Notes: generated by a model from the sequence alone, not told the origin. A stretch of DNA of 64,000 nucleotides from Marsupella aquatica (GCA_973895155.1 OZ316891.1:24614001-24678000), one strand, 5' to 3'; shown: positions 10,581 to 21,579, counted from the stretch's first letter. Numbers and translations: made by a program.

Positions 10581-11477
10581 CGGCGGAGTAGGAATAGATT
10601 AGGATTAGGATTGGCTTAGTCAGGCTCTTGGGACAGGCACCTGCCTTAGGTACAGCAGCGCTGCCCTGCTGTCCAGCCTGCGTAAATTAGGATCTTCTAA
10701 TAAGACACAGCCGTTTTCCGGCCTGACTGTCAGCTTAGTTAGGACCTTAGTCAGTGAATCTTCGGCGAGAGGACACCCCGTTCCTCGGCTCTTAGTATTT
10801 AGTGCACCCCTCGGTAGAGGCAGGGGGGTTTTTAGTTTCAGAGTCGGACATCCGCGGGACATGCGGGGAGTCCCGACCTCTGGGAATGACAGAGTACCAA
10901 GGGGAGGGGGTAGGACTAAGCTCGCCGGGCGAGTGCGGAGCCGGGCTCCGTTGTAGTGTGCACCCTCGGCCTTGAACCTGTGCATTCCAGGGCTGTCGTG
11001 TCAACTAAGTGTACGCATATGTTCCCTTTGTAGTAAAATCCTTTCCCATCATTTTTCCTTCATGTAAATCGAGATTGTATGCATGTGTGCGCATATGTGT
11101 GTGGGTTTCTCGTATATGGGTGGCAGCGCCGGGCCAAACACACTACCCGAGACGTGCACAGGGTGCAGCCTGCGGGTAAGTGGTTGCGAGCATGGGTTGA
11201 GGACCTGTATCATCGAATCCGGATCGAAGGCGGACAGCACGAAGGCTTAGAAGCCCTTAAGCCGGGGTCGATCCTGCTATCGACTAAGGTACGTTCCGGC
11301 GGCGGAACACAAACCATACCTAGGAGGTGTCCGTATTTAGCAGTATGCGCACTTAGCGCTAGTTTACGAGAATAAGGTGCATTACGTGCTTCCCTTCCTG
11401 CCCGAACCCTCAGATTTACGAGGGATGTGCCCGTCTAAGCTGAAGTCTGAGTTAAGGCCGAAGCCTACGACGTGACA

Positions 11478-11482
11478 ATCTT
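11478..11482. repeat. Target site duplication, right (ATCTT)
   Basis: ATCTT directly after the LTR end; matches 9150-9154. Confidence 0.9.
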
Positions 11483-12784
11483 CGATGTGTTCCCTTGGCA
11501 TAATGAGACAACATTTTTGCTTGCAACAATTTTCTCTTTTCACGTCATCAATTGATGCCTCTGTTGTTTTTGAAATTGCCTTGGTTTCCAACAACCTCCT
11601 CTTCTTTTCATTCGGATCTACTTGATTCCTCTTGTTAAAATTGTACGGCCTTGAACGCAGTACTCCTCTATCACTTACATCTGCATTGAGTTCATCCCTA
11701 TCCATTGAGTCCATCCTCTCAGAACCTTCCACCAAAATGTCTGACAAAATTTTTCCATTTGCAACTAGTTTTGTTGAATCAATCCGCCATCAAATCAAAC
11801 TCACGACTCCCTTGTGGATGTTGGGAAAGTATTGTGCTGCCACGACATCTTTCACAGCAATCCCAACATGGTCATCACCAAGAATTTCATCATCAACTAC
11901 TGCCGTCACTTGAGGGACAGTGATCGTTCCAGTGGCAACCATTTTGGTTTGATCCAAACCAGTGTAGAGTTCAACCAACTCTGACATCCAGTTTTCCCGA
12001 TGAAAATAGTCACACTTAGTGTCCGTGGTGTTCGCCAAACAAGACTGTGAAACAAAATTTGCCTTGTCCTTTTGCTTCTTAGAGGAAAATTTGTTGCTCC
12101 CATCGATATCAACATTCCATACTTTAATGTGGACGTCAACCACATCCCATAGAACCCAGGAGCCCTTTGCCTCTTCAATTGTTGCAGCTCCACCATGTGC
12201 GTAAGGTAAAGTCTTACTACCATGAATCACATCTGTGATTTTTACACTAACCCGAGACTCACCGAGTAATATGTTATGACATCTCTCCATTGGATCGATC
12301 TTGAAAACAACTCCAAAGGCCACACAATGGCCAGAGATAAACATTTCAACCTCATCGCCTGGCCTTAGGTTGGTCGAAGCATCCTCCTCTACATTTGCAA
12401 CATTATGGATGTTGTTATCTTTTTGAGTCGAACAACTACCAATACTGATGCGTTTTTGAGTAATCTTATTTGTAGATCGATATGCACATGACATATCCCA
12501 AATGACACATGAGTCAATGGCATCATGAAGATTTTCCGCCCTAGGCATTGGAAAAGGGAGCTTCCTGGTCTCACCAAAGGCCTTCTCGATGACCCCAATT
12601 TGATTCTCTCCCAGCACAATATTTTGAACACTCTCTCGTGGATCTGTCTTTTGAACTGTCCCATTTCCAACGTTGTAACCATCCATTGTCAAGGTCACAT
12701 CATCGCCCCTAGAAAACCTTTGAGACATCCTTTTCCTATTATCCTCCACACTGAAAAAAATGGATTAAAACCAAACTCATGCAA

Positions 12785-13815
12785 ATATCCTCCAATTCCG
12801 GATTTGGACTAGGACCATCCGAGTCTGGATTTGGACCGGGACCATCCAAGTCCGGATTTGGACTGCAATCCTTCGGGTCTGGATTTGGACTACGATCCTT
12901 CGATTCTAGATTTGGACTGGGACCATCCGAGTCCGGATTTGGAACGGGACCATCCAAGTCCGGATTTGGACTACAATCCTCCGAGTCTGGATTTGGACTA
13001 CGATCCTCCGATTCTAGATTTGGACTAGGACCATCCAAGTCCGGATTTGGACCGGGACCATCCAAGTCCGGATTTGGACTGCAATCCTCCGAGTCTGGAT
13101 TTGGACTACGATCCTTTGATTCTGGATTTGGACTAGGACCATCCGAGTCCAGATTTGGACTGGGACCATCCAAGTCTGGATTTGGACTGCAATCCTCTGA
13201 GTCCGGATTTGGACTACGATCCTCCGAGTCTGGATTTGGACCGGGACCATCCAAGTCCGGATTTGGATTGCAATCCTTTGAGTCTGGATTTGGACTACGA
13301 TCCTTCAATTTTGGATTTGGACTGGGACCATCCCAGTCCAAAGTTGGAATTGGACCATCCCAATCCAAACTAGGACTCGGACCATTCCAATCCAAACTAG
13401 GACTCGGGCCAACCCAATCCAAACTAGGACTCGGGCCATCCCAATCCAAACTAGGACTTGGGCCAACCCAATCCGAACTAGGACTTGGGCCATCTCAATC
13501 CAAACTTGGATTGGGACCATCCAAGTCCAAACTTGGACTCGGACCATCCCAATCCAAACTTGGACTCGGACCATCCAAGTTCAAACTTGGACTCGGATGA
13601 TCCCAATCCAAACTTGGACTCGGACCATCCTAATCCAAAGTTGGACTCGGACCATCCCAATCCAAACTAGGACTTGGACCATCCAAGTTCAAACTTGGAC
13701 TCGGATGATCCCAATCCAAAGTTGGACTCGGATGATCCCAATGCAAAGTTGGACTCGGATGATCCTAATCCAAACTTGGACTAGGACCATCTGAATCCAA
13801 ACTTGGACTAGGACC
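12785..13815. repeat. 27 bp minisatellite in element P1, about 38 units
   Basis: Tandem 27 bp units built around a GGATTTGGACT / GGACCATCC / AGTCC core. The left half (to about 13320) has a GGATTTGG variant; the right half has a CCAAACTAGGACTCGG variant. Because 27 is a multiple of three, both strands stay open for long stretches and spell 9-residue repeats; I do not take these as genes. Each unit is close to the palindrome that recurs in the P1 introns at 15.0, 17.0-17.4 and 19.97 kb. The array probably lies in an intron of the leftward P1 gene, since a splice acceptor sits just left of it at 12752. Confidence 0.9.
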
Positions 13816-14640
13816 ATCCTAGACCAATCCATGATGTAATGGGAGATAAACTTCAAACATCTTAAGCTAAGAAAAATCCAAATTTATGAAGACTCCGTAT
13901 TTTACGGATCTCCCTATATGGTGTAGCCTAAAGTTTGCGTGGTCTTAAGGCAGACCCTAATGTCTGCATACAATTTCATGAAATAATGGAACCTTGTATT
14001 TGAATGCATTAACCTTATACTCACCTTAGTATTAAGATCTGGTAGAAGATGAATATCACATCCAAGGGGTATACATTGTTGTTTGTAGATTGGTAAAAAC
14101 TTCCCAAAACCTTGAAATACAAGCTATATGCCACTAAATCTTGGGAGTAAAAAACAAACTGAACCCTAAACCACACATGTCTGTAAAAGATAAACTGAGA
14201 GGACTCCAAAAGTCAAGAAGCTGGCTAAGCTGACCCATTGAAGGTAAGTGGCTCAATACATAACACATTAAGAGAAACTCCGGATTACATGGAGCTTAGA
14301 TTTGGGAAACTAGAACAAGAATGAGCTCCGAAATGGGCGTCTCCCAAATTATACCCTTCGCTTGAGTCGGCTCAACCGGAAATTGCATGAAGATAAGGGT
14401 TGAGTATGCGTTCACCCTAGCTTGCGGACACTCCTTATCTTCACGAGCCTAATTGCGCGGGGACTACCATGCAAGGCTGTTAGGTAGGCAGAACATCAAG
14501 AAAGGAGGTCCGTATGCAAGGTGAGGGCAACGGGCCGTACGCAGGAGCAGGCCGTATGCAGGAGAAGGAGGCAACCGGCCGTACGCAGGCTGGGGTGAGG
14601 CAGGAGGGGGTAAAGGGACGGAGAGGTCCAGCCAGGACCT
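13816..14640. other. P1 central spacer, no gene recognised
   Basis: AT-rich sequence without a convincing coding region. An upstream exon of the leftward P1 gene should lie here or further right, but I could not place it. A short GC-rich repeat around CCGTACGCAGG occurs at 14510-14600. Confidence 0.4.
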
Positions 14641-14798
14641 CATTCTCATTCTCTCACTCCGAGACTCCTTGCTCTCTCGCTCTCCTCTCGCTCTCCGCTC
14701 TCTCTCTGCTCTCTGCTCTCTCTCTGCTCTTCGCTCTCTCTCCGCCTCCTCGCCTCCGCCTGCCTCCGCCTTCCGCCTCCACCTCCATTCTTTTTTTT
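14641..14798 (+). promoter_or_regulatory. CT-rich tract upstream of the P1 rightward gene
   Basis: About 150 bases composed mostly of CT, TCTC and CCTCCG runs, ending 25 bases before the ATG at 14823. Pyrimidine-rich patches are common in plant core promoters and 5' UTRs. No TATA box is obvious. It lies between two divergently transcribed P1 genes, so it may be part of a shared promoter region. Confidence 0.45.
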
Positions 14799-15009
14799 GC
14801 CCTAGATCGGACGCTTGCTAAGATGCCACATGTCATGCTGCCACGTGTTAGAAAGATGGAAGCAAATCGCGTCCTTGTGAAGTCCTACGTGGAAGAAACA
14901 GAGGAGTTTGACCTCTCCTTTATGAGCGACAGTGTAGAACTGGTACTCAAAGACTCCAGACAATTTCAATCACGAATCCCTAGTAAGTATCCATTACCTA
15001 TCCTCCCTA

Positions 15010-15212
15010 AGTCTTAGAGGACTGGGACCATCCGGGTCCAAAGTTGGACTCGGACCATCCCAATCCAAACTTGGACTCGGATAAGTTGGACTCGGACCAT
15101 CCCAATCCAAAGTTGGACTCGGATGATCCTAATCCATCCAGGAGATTGAATCCCGATTGTAGGAGCAAGTCTAAAACCATCTCAAGTTGGACTAGGACCA
15201 TCCTAATCCAAC
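15010..15212. repeat. P1 palindromic repeats in intron 1
   Basis: Several copies of GGACTCGGACCATCCCAATC and variants, in both orientations, fill intron 1 of the P1 rightward gene. They belong to the same family as the minisatellite at 12.8-13.8 kb. Confidence 0.8.
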
Positions 15213-16984
15213 AAGAGTTATTCAAATGTTTTAAAGATTTTAAGTCTAACATGGATGATGTTTATGATGCAGGGAGCAATCTTGTTGGTTTCAAACCTGC
15301 GATTGCACCGACCCACTGCCTAGACGGATTCTTACTAGATGAGAGATCCCCACGCTTCCGATGGGGGCTTGAGTTCTCAAGAACCCCGCTTAATAATTAA
15401 GTGCCATCAAGCACGATTGAACCTGTTTTGACCTTAAAGTGCAGAGAAAATGATAGCCTGACTTTTGTTTGCGGACCTGTGGTCTCTGTTGGCATTGGAG
15501 GGAGAGGGATGAATTTGGTCATTCTGGAGATGCACGATAGGTCTTGTTGGGTTAAAGTTAACCTTCTGTCAAAGGCATACTCCTTTGAATTCAATGTTGA
15601 ATGGCACGCAAGTGGGGAATTGAGCATTTTGTCAATGGGATTTTTCCCAAAGACCTATGACACAAAGAAGTTGGTCGCCGGGGTAACTGGTATGCTTCCA
15701 GTCAACATTATGTATGGGTTTCAATATTTGAAACTCAACATGATGAAGCACCAAGGCAATTTTTCTTTTGCAACTACGTGGATGTTAAGCAATTTACTTG
15801 AGAAAGCTGGATTGTTATCGTTGGAGTCGGAGGAGCCTGGTGTTTTAATTGATAAGGATGTTGCATTTGCTCCCAAGTTTGATTTAGTCAAAGCAAAGCA
15901 ATGGATAGAATCTTTGTCCAAGACAAGAAAGCTTCCAGCGGTGAATACAAACCCTGTGCCCGAGCAAGTGCCAGAGAAAGCTCCAGAACCTACAACAGAG
16001 ACCGCGGGAACTACAACAGCGACCTCTCAAAGAGCAGTGGGAAAACAAAAACAAAGCCAAAGGAAACCTCCGGTTGAGAAGAAACTTCCAGTTGAGAAGC
16101 CAGTTGAGAAGCCAATTGAGAAGCCGAGTACAAGAAGCCAAGTTGAGAAGCCAATTGAGAAGAAACGTCCGGTTGGGAAGCCGAGTGCAAGTGAAAAGAG
16201 GCCAAGACAGAAGAAGAAACAGAAAATTGACAGTGCCATCATGGATGACACTACAGAAAACCTAACAGTGCATTCACAAGATGTGGACGAGCAGTTGGAC
16301 GCTCCTGAGGAGAAGAAGGTCTTAGAAGGTAGTGAGGTACTACAACAAATGGAGCAATATTATACGTTTGGGATCAATTCGATATTTTCTATTCCCGTAG
16401 AGAGTATTTTCCCTACGTTGGCAAAACTCTGTTACAGAATGTTGAATGCAGACCATGTAAAGGATGTGGCCAATTCCATGATAAGAAATTCGGGGCATGA
16501 ACCACACATAGCAGACTTGATTCCTTACACTGCAAAACATAGAAACCTAATGTAGTATGACAACACGGAATCAGATAGGAGGGACTTTGTAGCAGCCGTG
16601 AAAAAGGGCGAGGTTCAATTCCTTGCCATTAGCGGTCAACATTCGGCCAGAGCAGCCGGATGGATTCAAGAATGGGCAAACAAGGATGCCAAGCTAACAA
16701 CATTGGAAAAAAAGCTGGAATTTTGAAAGTCAAGAATATTATCTCATCGAACACCATCATCAATATTAGTTGAGCATTCAATGCAATCTAATGCGATCAA
16801 TAGCACGATGGTGTTTCAGTCATGCTTCAAAAATACAGTCGTTCATGCTAGGCGAGAATTTGTGGAATGTGGAAGACCTGGCCGGCCAAAACATGGGGAC
16901 AACAAAAAAGGCTCAAGACAATCAAAAATTTCAGGTATGAAGTGTTACCGCTTGATGGGTACAATACCGTAGATTCATGCACAT

Positions 16985-17360
16985 TCAATAGAATATTTCC
17001 ACTAATATCGCCTAGTTTTGCATTGGATTGGGATGGTCCCAGTCCAAATGGATTCATGCACATTCAATAGACTATTTCCACTGATATCGTCTAGTTTTGT
17101 GTTGGACTATGATGGTCCCAATCCAAATGGATTCATGCACATTCAGTAGAATATTTCCACTGATATCGCCTAGTTTTGCGTTGGACTGGGATGGTCCCAG
17201 TCCAAATGGATTCATACACATTCAATAGATTATTTTTCCATTGATATCGTCTAGTTTTGTTCTAGACTGGGATGGTCCCAGTCCAAACTAAATCATGCAC
17301 ATTCAATTAAATATTTCCACTGATACTGTCTAAATCTGTGTTGGACTGGGATGGTCTCAG
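16985..17360. repeat. Five tandem ~78 bp units carrying the P1 palindrome, in an intron
   Basis: Units start near 16995, 17074, 17151, 17230 and 17311. Each contains ATTTCCACTGATATCG-like sequence and a central palindrome. The cleanest palindrome, at 17181-17205, has arms TTGGACTGGGA and TCCCAGTCCAA around TGG. The array fills the intron between the ParB-like exon and the next exon of the P1 rightward gene. Confidence 0.85.
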
Positions 17361-19796
17361 TCCGCACCTGAGTGCTTTCAAACAATTGAGTTATGGAGAA
17401 CTAACAGACTTTCCTTTGCAATTGTAGGATTGGTTGGCTCTTGCAAGAATGACCATGGGAAGGAAAGATTGTCGAAATGTTTACTGGTAACTATTTGCGG
17501 ACAATGCTCTTTTTGAGTTATGGAGTTTGGTATGCCAGTTGTGGTTGGATGGGAAACTTCCCGATGGAGCTGGGGTAGAAGGAAATGAGAAGTCTGAAAA
17601 AGCAATTACTGTTGCCATGTTTCGTTGTTTTGATGGTGAGTTGATCTCACAATGAGACATCACAAGAATACTGACGCGGGTGAAGTCAAGAAAGGTATTG
17701 CTAAAGAAAGATGCCTCTAATAAGTCAGACATGCCATCTATAGAGGAGTTGGCCAAAGATGTGAAGATCGTGCGGAAACTGAAATCCCTTATTGAAGACT
17801 ACTATTGCACCAAGGATGCAGTGAATTTCCTGGAAAATACTAATTGGGGGAAAGTAGTTGAGGTTCTTCCTACGCTAGCAATTGATTTAGAGTGTTCAGC
17901 AGGTGTCAAAGAGCCGCTGGCGAGGTCTATCTTGCCAACCTTTTAAAGCCAAATCATACGCGGGAGAGCGCAATCTTGCCGACGGCATTGACATTCCGCC
18001 TAGATGATATATACTGCCAGAAATTTGGCGAAGGATCACGTTCTCGGACCCTACCATGGGTTGCATTTTTAGCGACAATGTCATGAAGACCATTGATCCA
18101 GAGTCATTGCAAGAAGCTCCTTTGACCTGCCCTCTTGCCATTGTTGATTTTAGCCGGCTTCCGCAAAAACAATGGACTGAAGCAGAGATTCTTGTTCTCT
18201 TTGAATATATTGTGGAGCTTCCACAAAATCCCACGATTGTTGTGACGATAACAGTTCATCCTGGACAACTTGCATTGAATGTCCATGGTGCCCTTCGTAA
18301 ATTGGGACAAGAGAAAGCTTTGACCATTCACATTGAGTATGGGAGTTATTCTCGAGATGATCAACTGCACCCTCATGACTCATGTTGGGGTGGGGGGATT
18401 GAAGAAGTTATCTTTGCAAGGATTTCTCGAGATGAAGACGTCAATTGGAATGAAGTTTTCAAGCCCAACTATCCAAAGCCAAAATTCTTGTATACTTCAA
18501 AGGATGTTGATTACGAAGTATGCAAGATTGACAAGGGAAAGGGGAAGGCTAAGGAATCAGATGAGGGGACACAAAACGACGACCTAAAAGTGGTTTTGGA
18601 CCCGGAAGAGGCCGTCAAGATTATGAATCCCTCAATTTGAGATAGTTGGCAGTCGCGGAGGGTGGGTTAATCCTCATGCCAAACCCATGTGGATGATTTG
18701 AAGGATTATTGAATCCTTGTCAGAATCGGGAGATTTGGTTCTAGATTTTTTCTCCGGTGGCCAAGTCATGAAGACATCATTTTTTTGCGATAGGGAATGC
18801 TTTGTTTATTGTGACTCTCACTCTGAGAGGCATTTTGTGGAAGCTTTTGCTTCCTACCTTTGCGAGAGAGTTCCCTCACTTAAAGCCCATTGTGAATCAC
18901 TTGCTGAAAATTCTCAACAATGGGCTACCATTGTTGCGGCTGTAGCTATTGCTGTTGAATCTGATGGTTCTGAGTCTGAAGATGTTGCTGACAAAGTGGC
19001 TAAAGGCGTAGAGGCATCAGAGGAGGCATATGTCAAGAATTTGGATGATCGTGTTGGTCAAGGTGAGCCTTACGATGTAGATGATGATATTGGACTTGCA
19101 CCAAACCGTTCATCTGGTTTAGATGACATCCCTTTGGGGCCCAATGAAGTTCAAGTTGATGATAACTTGGACAAGGATGATCCCAATCCAACAACGCCGG
19201 GAGGACAAATGGAGCAACTGGACGGAGCAAGGGTTGATACGTTTGATCATCTTTCTTCAACCAATCTGATCAATGAAGGCGCAACGAGGCTTGGAGATTC
19301 AAATGAAGTTGAAACTAAAGAATTGACTCTGGGGGAGACTGGCGGATTGCCTGACATTCCCATCAATCCAGGAGGAAATGCATCAACGGCTGCTGACAAC
19401 CAGGCAGGTGCTTCAACTTGTCTTGACACACTCTTTTCAGCTTTTGATGACAAATTGGTGTTTGTTCATTCACACTCGGGGAGTCCTATTGTCCTTCCGC
19501 TCTAAAAAAAGAAAGGAAATAGAGTTGGATCAACTAGATGGAGGTCATTGGAACGCGACGCACGATGTTACGTGTGGAAAAGTGGATCAAATTGAGGCCA
19601 AGAAATATCATTGGATGCTGCTCCTTCAATTCTCAATAAGGAGGAGTATAAGAGGGGAGAATTGGGGTTGATAACTCCTATTTGGACTTCACCTTATTGG
19701 GTAGAACAAAGTACTTCAGATGTCAATTTTAAAATCCAACAGGAACTTGGTGCTGACATGATTATTGATGAATACGGATCTCTTATTTCGGAATGA

Positions 19797-20280
19797 AATT
19801 CAACCTTTGACTTTCTATTTATTCACATCAATCTAAAATACTTCTCGGTCTCATAGAATGCGCTCACCAATTAAAGTCTCCATATACGTCTATAGATTGT
19901 GAGGCTTCTAAAAACGGTAAGTAGGTTAATTTTCTTTTTTGTCAGCCATTGTCTTGTATTTTTGGACTGAGACAATCCTAATCCAAAGTTCACTTTTGGT
20001 CTTTTCTCTCCCGGGGTCCTCACTTCTTTTCTTCCAACCCATCACGCGCGAATAAGTATAGGGTTTTTTTATTGGGTTTAGTGAAATACTTTTAAATTTT
20101 TGTTGAAAAACATTAGGGTTATTTTAATCCAATTTTCAGAATGATAAGAATCATAGGGTTTTTTAAAATCAAATATGGGAATATTCTTGGAATATTCCAT
20201 TAAGTTAGGGGTAAAACAATTCCTAAAAAAAACTTTATTGACTTAACTTTTAGGGTGTTTATTCCCCCAAAACTTCGAGC
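19797..20280. other. AT-rich spacer right of P1 with a last P1 palindrome
   Basis: No gene. A diverged P1 palindrome lies at about 19962-19995. The inverted AATATTCC sequence near 20168-20190 recurs at 21086-21108 on the other side of the FCP1-like exon. Confidence 0.5.
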
Positions 20281-20328
20281 GTGATATGGGACACCCCTTG
20301 GATTGAGGCCCCCAAGTTTTCTCTGAGA

Positions 20329-21033
20329 ATGGTGTTTGGTGCACTTGCAGAATCGAGACCTGGTCCCGTCAAGCGGAAGTTGTTGATTTTGGACCTTAAT
20401 AAAATACTTTGGGATTCTATTGAATTCCAAAGCAAGGGCACATCCAGGAATATTGTCACCTCAAGTGGAGTGCATTGGGATAGAAAAAATGATATTAGTC
20501 GCATGTATACAGAACGACCAGGGCTCCATGAGTTTCTAAAGTTGGTTTTTGACAAATTTGACGTTGCAAGTTGGACATGTGCTGGGATACCGCGAACAAT
20601 AAAAATGTTGAACATGATGTTCACTGATGAGGAGAGGTCAAAACTCCAGTTTGTATTCACACACGTGGAAGCTTTTGACACAGGCATTCAAAGGCGTGAC
20701 ATTACAAACGGAAAGGCAAATGTGCTACTGAAGGATTTTCAGGTGGTATGGAATGCATTTGGAGATCTATATGATGAAACCAACACCCTCCTTGTGGATG
20801 ACTCCCCCTTTAAGGCATTTGCCAACCCAGACATGACCGGATTATTTCCAGTGCCCTACACGCATGCCAATCATGGAGATAATTTTCTTCTAGCAATTCT
20901 TTGGCCATGTCTTGAGAAATTATCACCTCGGGGGTTTCACTTCCACAAAAATGGCATATCACGTGCGACGAAGGATAGGGTCATTTTATTGGTTCTAAGG
21001 AAAGACTTAAGAATTTTTGTAGAAGAACAATAG
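20329..21033 (+). CDS. FCP1-like (HAD superfamily) phosphatase-domain protein
   Basis: About 234 residues from the first in-frame ATG; the frame is open further upstream to at least 20281, so this may be an internal exon. It matches the FCP1/NLI-interacting-factor domain of the HAD superfamily: KRKLLILDLNKILWD for the catalytic loop, MYTERPGLHEFL, then TLLVDDSPFKAF for the late acidic motif. In active enzymes the first motif is DxDxT. Here it is DLNKI, lacking the second Asp and the Thr. Many plant FCP1-like proteins have a DLNGLL form of this motif, so the change is a family trait more than decay. The substrate is unknown and activity doubtful. It lies just outside the last P1 palindrome, so it could be a host gene or captured cargo. 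Confidence 0.65.
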   Translation: MVFGALAESRPGPVKRKLLILDLNKILWDSIEFQSKGTSRNIVTSSGVHWDRKNDISRMYTERPGLHEFLKLVFDKFDVASWTCAGIPRTIKMLNMMFTDEERSKLQFVFTHVEAFDTGIQRRDITNGKANVLLKDFQVVWNAFGDLYDETNTLLVDDSPFKAFANPDMTGLFPVPYTHANHGDNFLLAILWPCLEKLSPRGFHFHKNGISRATKDRVILLVLRKDLRIFVEEQ

Positions 21034-21189
21034 GGTCTTTTAAATTCAATTTTGAGACTTATAAGAACATTAGCATCTTTTTAATCCAATTTTTAGAATA
21101 TTCCAAGAATATTCCAACTTTATAGGGGTTAAAAAATAATTTTTTTTCTTACATTTTAGGGGGTCTAAGGCCTAAAAACGTTGCAGGCA

Positions 21190-21579
21190 ATGGGAGGTCC
21201 CCATATAGTGAGACCCCCGAGACTATCACATGCAAGTGACATTCGATGTTATCTTCTTCTCAACTCTCCAAAGTGGTCTCTTTTGCACATGAAGAGAGAC
21301 AAGGCAAAAAATGAGATTACTTATGATCAACTTAGCAAGAGATTTGCAGCAAAAATTTGGAAGTCACAGTTGACGCATAGTGTGTTGGACCTCAATAGCA
21401 ATGAGATCCCTTGGAATGTAAAGCACCGTATATGTAGTTTACGTCATGAGGCGGAACTTGACAATGCACTTGTCAACTCACTTGCTAAATCATTTTTAGG
21501 AAAGGACTATTCATGTCTATATAGAGAAAATCCCAGACACTTTTTGCGGGAGATTATAGCCATTAGGAACAACATTTAG
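21190..21579 (+). CDS. Unrecognised exon, possible KEN-like C-terminus
   Basis: An open frame of 129 residues from an ATG just after a GCAG acceptor-like site, so it may be an exon joined to an upstream one, possibly the FCP1-like exon. It is rich in Lys, Arg and Leu. Its end (YRENPRHFLREIIAIRNNI) has a faint likeness to the DLLR-IRN signature at the end of IRE1/RNase L KEN nuclease domains. I would not assign a function. No frame break is visible. Confidence 0.3.
   Translation: MGGPHIVRPPRLSHASDIRCYLLLNSPKWSLLHMKRDKAKNEITYDQLSKRFAAKIWKSQLTHSVLDLNSNEIPWNVKHRICSLRHEAELDNALVNSLAKSFLGKDYSCLYRENPRHFLREIIAIRNNI

Larger units (their letters stand above)
9155..11477 (+). mobile_element. Solo LTR of family B, internally deleted
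   Basis: Starts TGTGACGC and ends GACGTGACA, the same termini as the minus-strand family B LTR at 36060-40177. It is flanked by a perfect 5 bp duplication (ATCTT). No internal retroelement sequence is present, so it is a solo LTR left by LTR-LTR recombination. It is 2323 bp against 4118 bp for the other copy. The missing part lies at about 9550, where the promoter-proximal sequence jumps straight into the middle of the LTR-encoded gene. The right part (10581-11477) is non-coding LTR sequence. Confidence 0.92.
8519..12752 (-). pseudogene. Element P1 transposase-like gene with three Tnp1/EnSpm-like repeats, split by LTRs
   Basis: Read leftwards, a large exon begins after a strong acceptor (polypyrimidine plus CAG) at about 12752 and runs to 8519, interrupted by the solo LTR at 9155-11477. 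Removing the LTR and one target duplication restores the frame across the joint. The first part carries three related repeats (about 12710-12490, 12362-12125, 11966-11793) with patterns such as PGDEV, GVVFKIDP and LGE, resembling the Tnp1/En/Spm-like domain. Next comes a Cys cluster CCKQKCC near 11520, then LPPVTENTLYKIW and FAKCTLC, resembling the N-terminal half of transposase-like proteins that carry a DUF7869 region. A TGA at about 11790 and frameshifts near 8950 break it. The catalytic half would lie beyond 8519 and is displaced by family A LTRs. At least one upstream exon lies beyond the minisatellite. Confidence 0.55.
14823..19796 (+). pseudogene. Element P1 gene: ParB-like plus beta-class DNA methyltransferase-like protein
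   Basis: Exon 1 is 14823-14982 (ATG; donor GTAAGT). Exon 2 runs about 15216-16934 (donor GTATGA), and further exons span 17428-19796. Exon 2 has an unrecognised N-terminal region, a Lys/Pro/Glu repeat linker, then a region resembling the ParB/sulfiredoxin fold: an IFSIPVESIF strand, RMLNADHVKDVANSMI helix and FLAISGQHSARAA box. From 18.0 kb the sequence looks like a circularly permuted (beta-class) N4/N6 DNA methyltransferase. LAIVDFSRLP occupies the motif IV position, where DPPY/W is expected, and HAKPMWMI is followed by SESGDLVLDFFSGG (motif I) near 18690-18760. The DPPY-type motif is missing, so catalysis cannot be assumed. In-frame stops (15398, 16553, about 16725, about 17500, about 18698) and frame changes mark it as decayed. 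An acidic tail follows, then a last exon ending at 19796. Confidence 0.55.

Noticed and set aside
12739-13449. Long minus-strand open frame of DGPSPNPDSED-type repeats
   Set aside because: It is the other strand of the 27 bp minisatellite; openness follows from a period divisible by three, and no start or splice context supports it.
12785-13815. CRISPR-like array
   Set aside because: Units are contiguous near-identical repeats without unique spacers, in eukaryotic transposon DNA.
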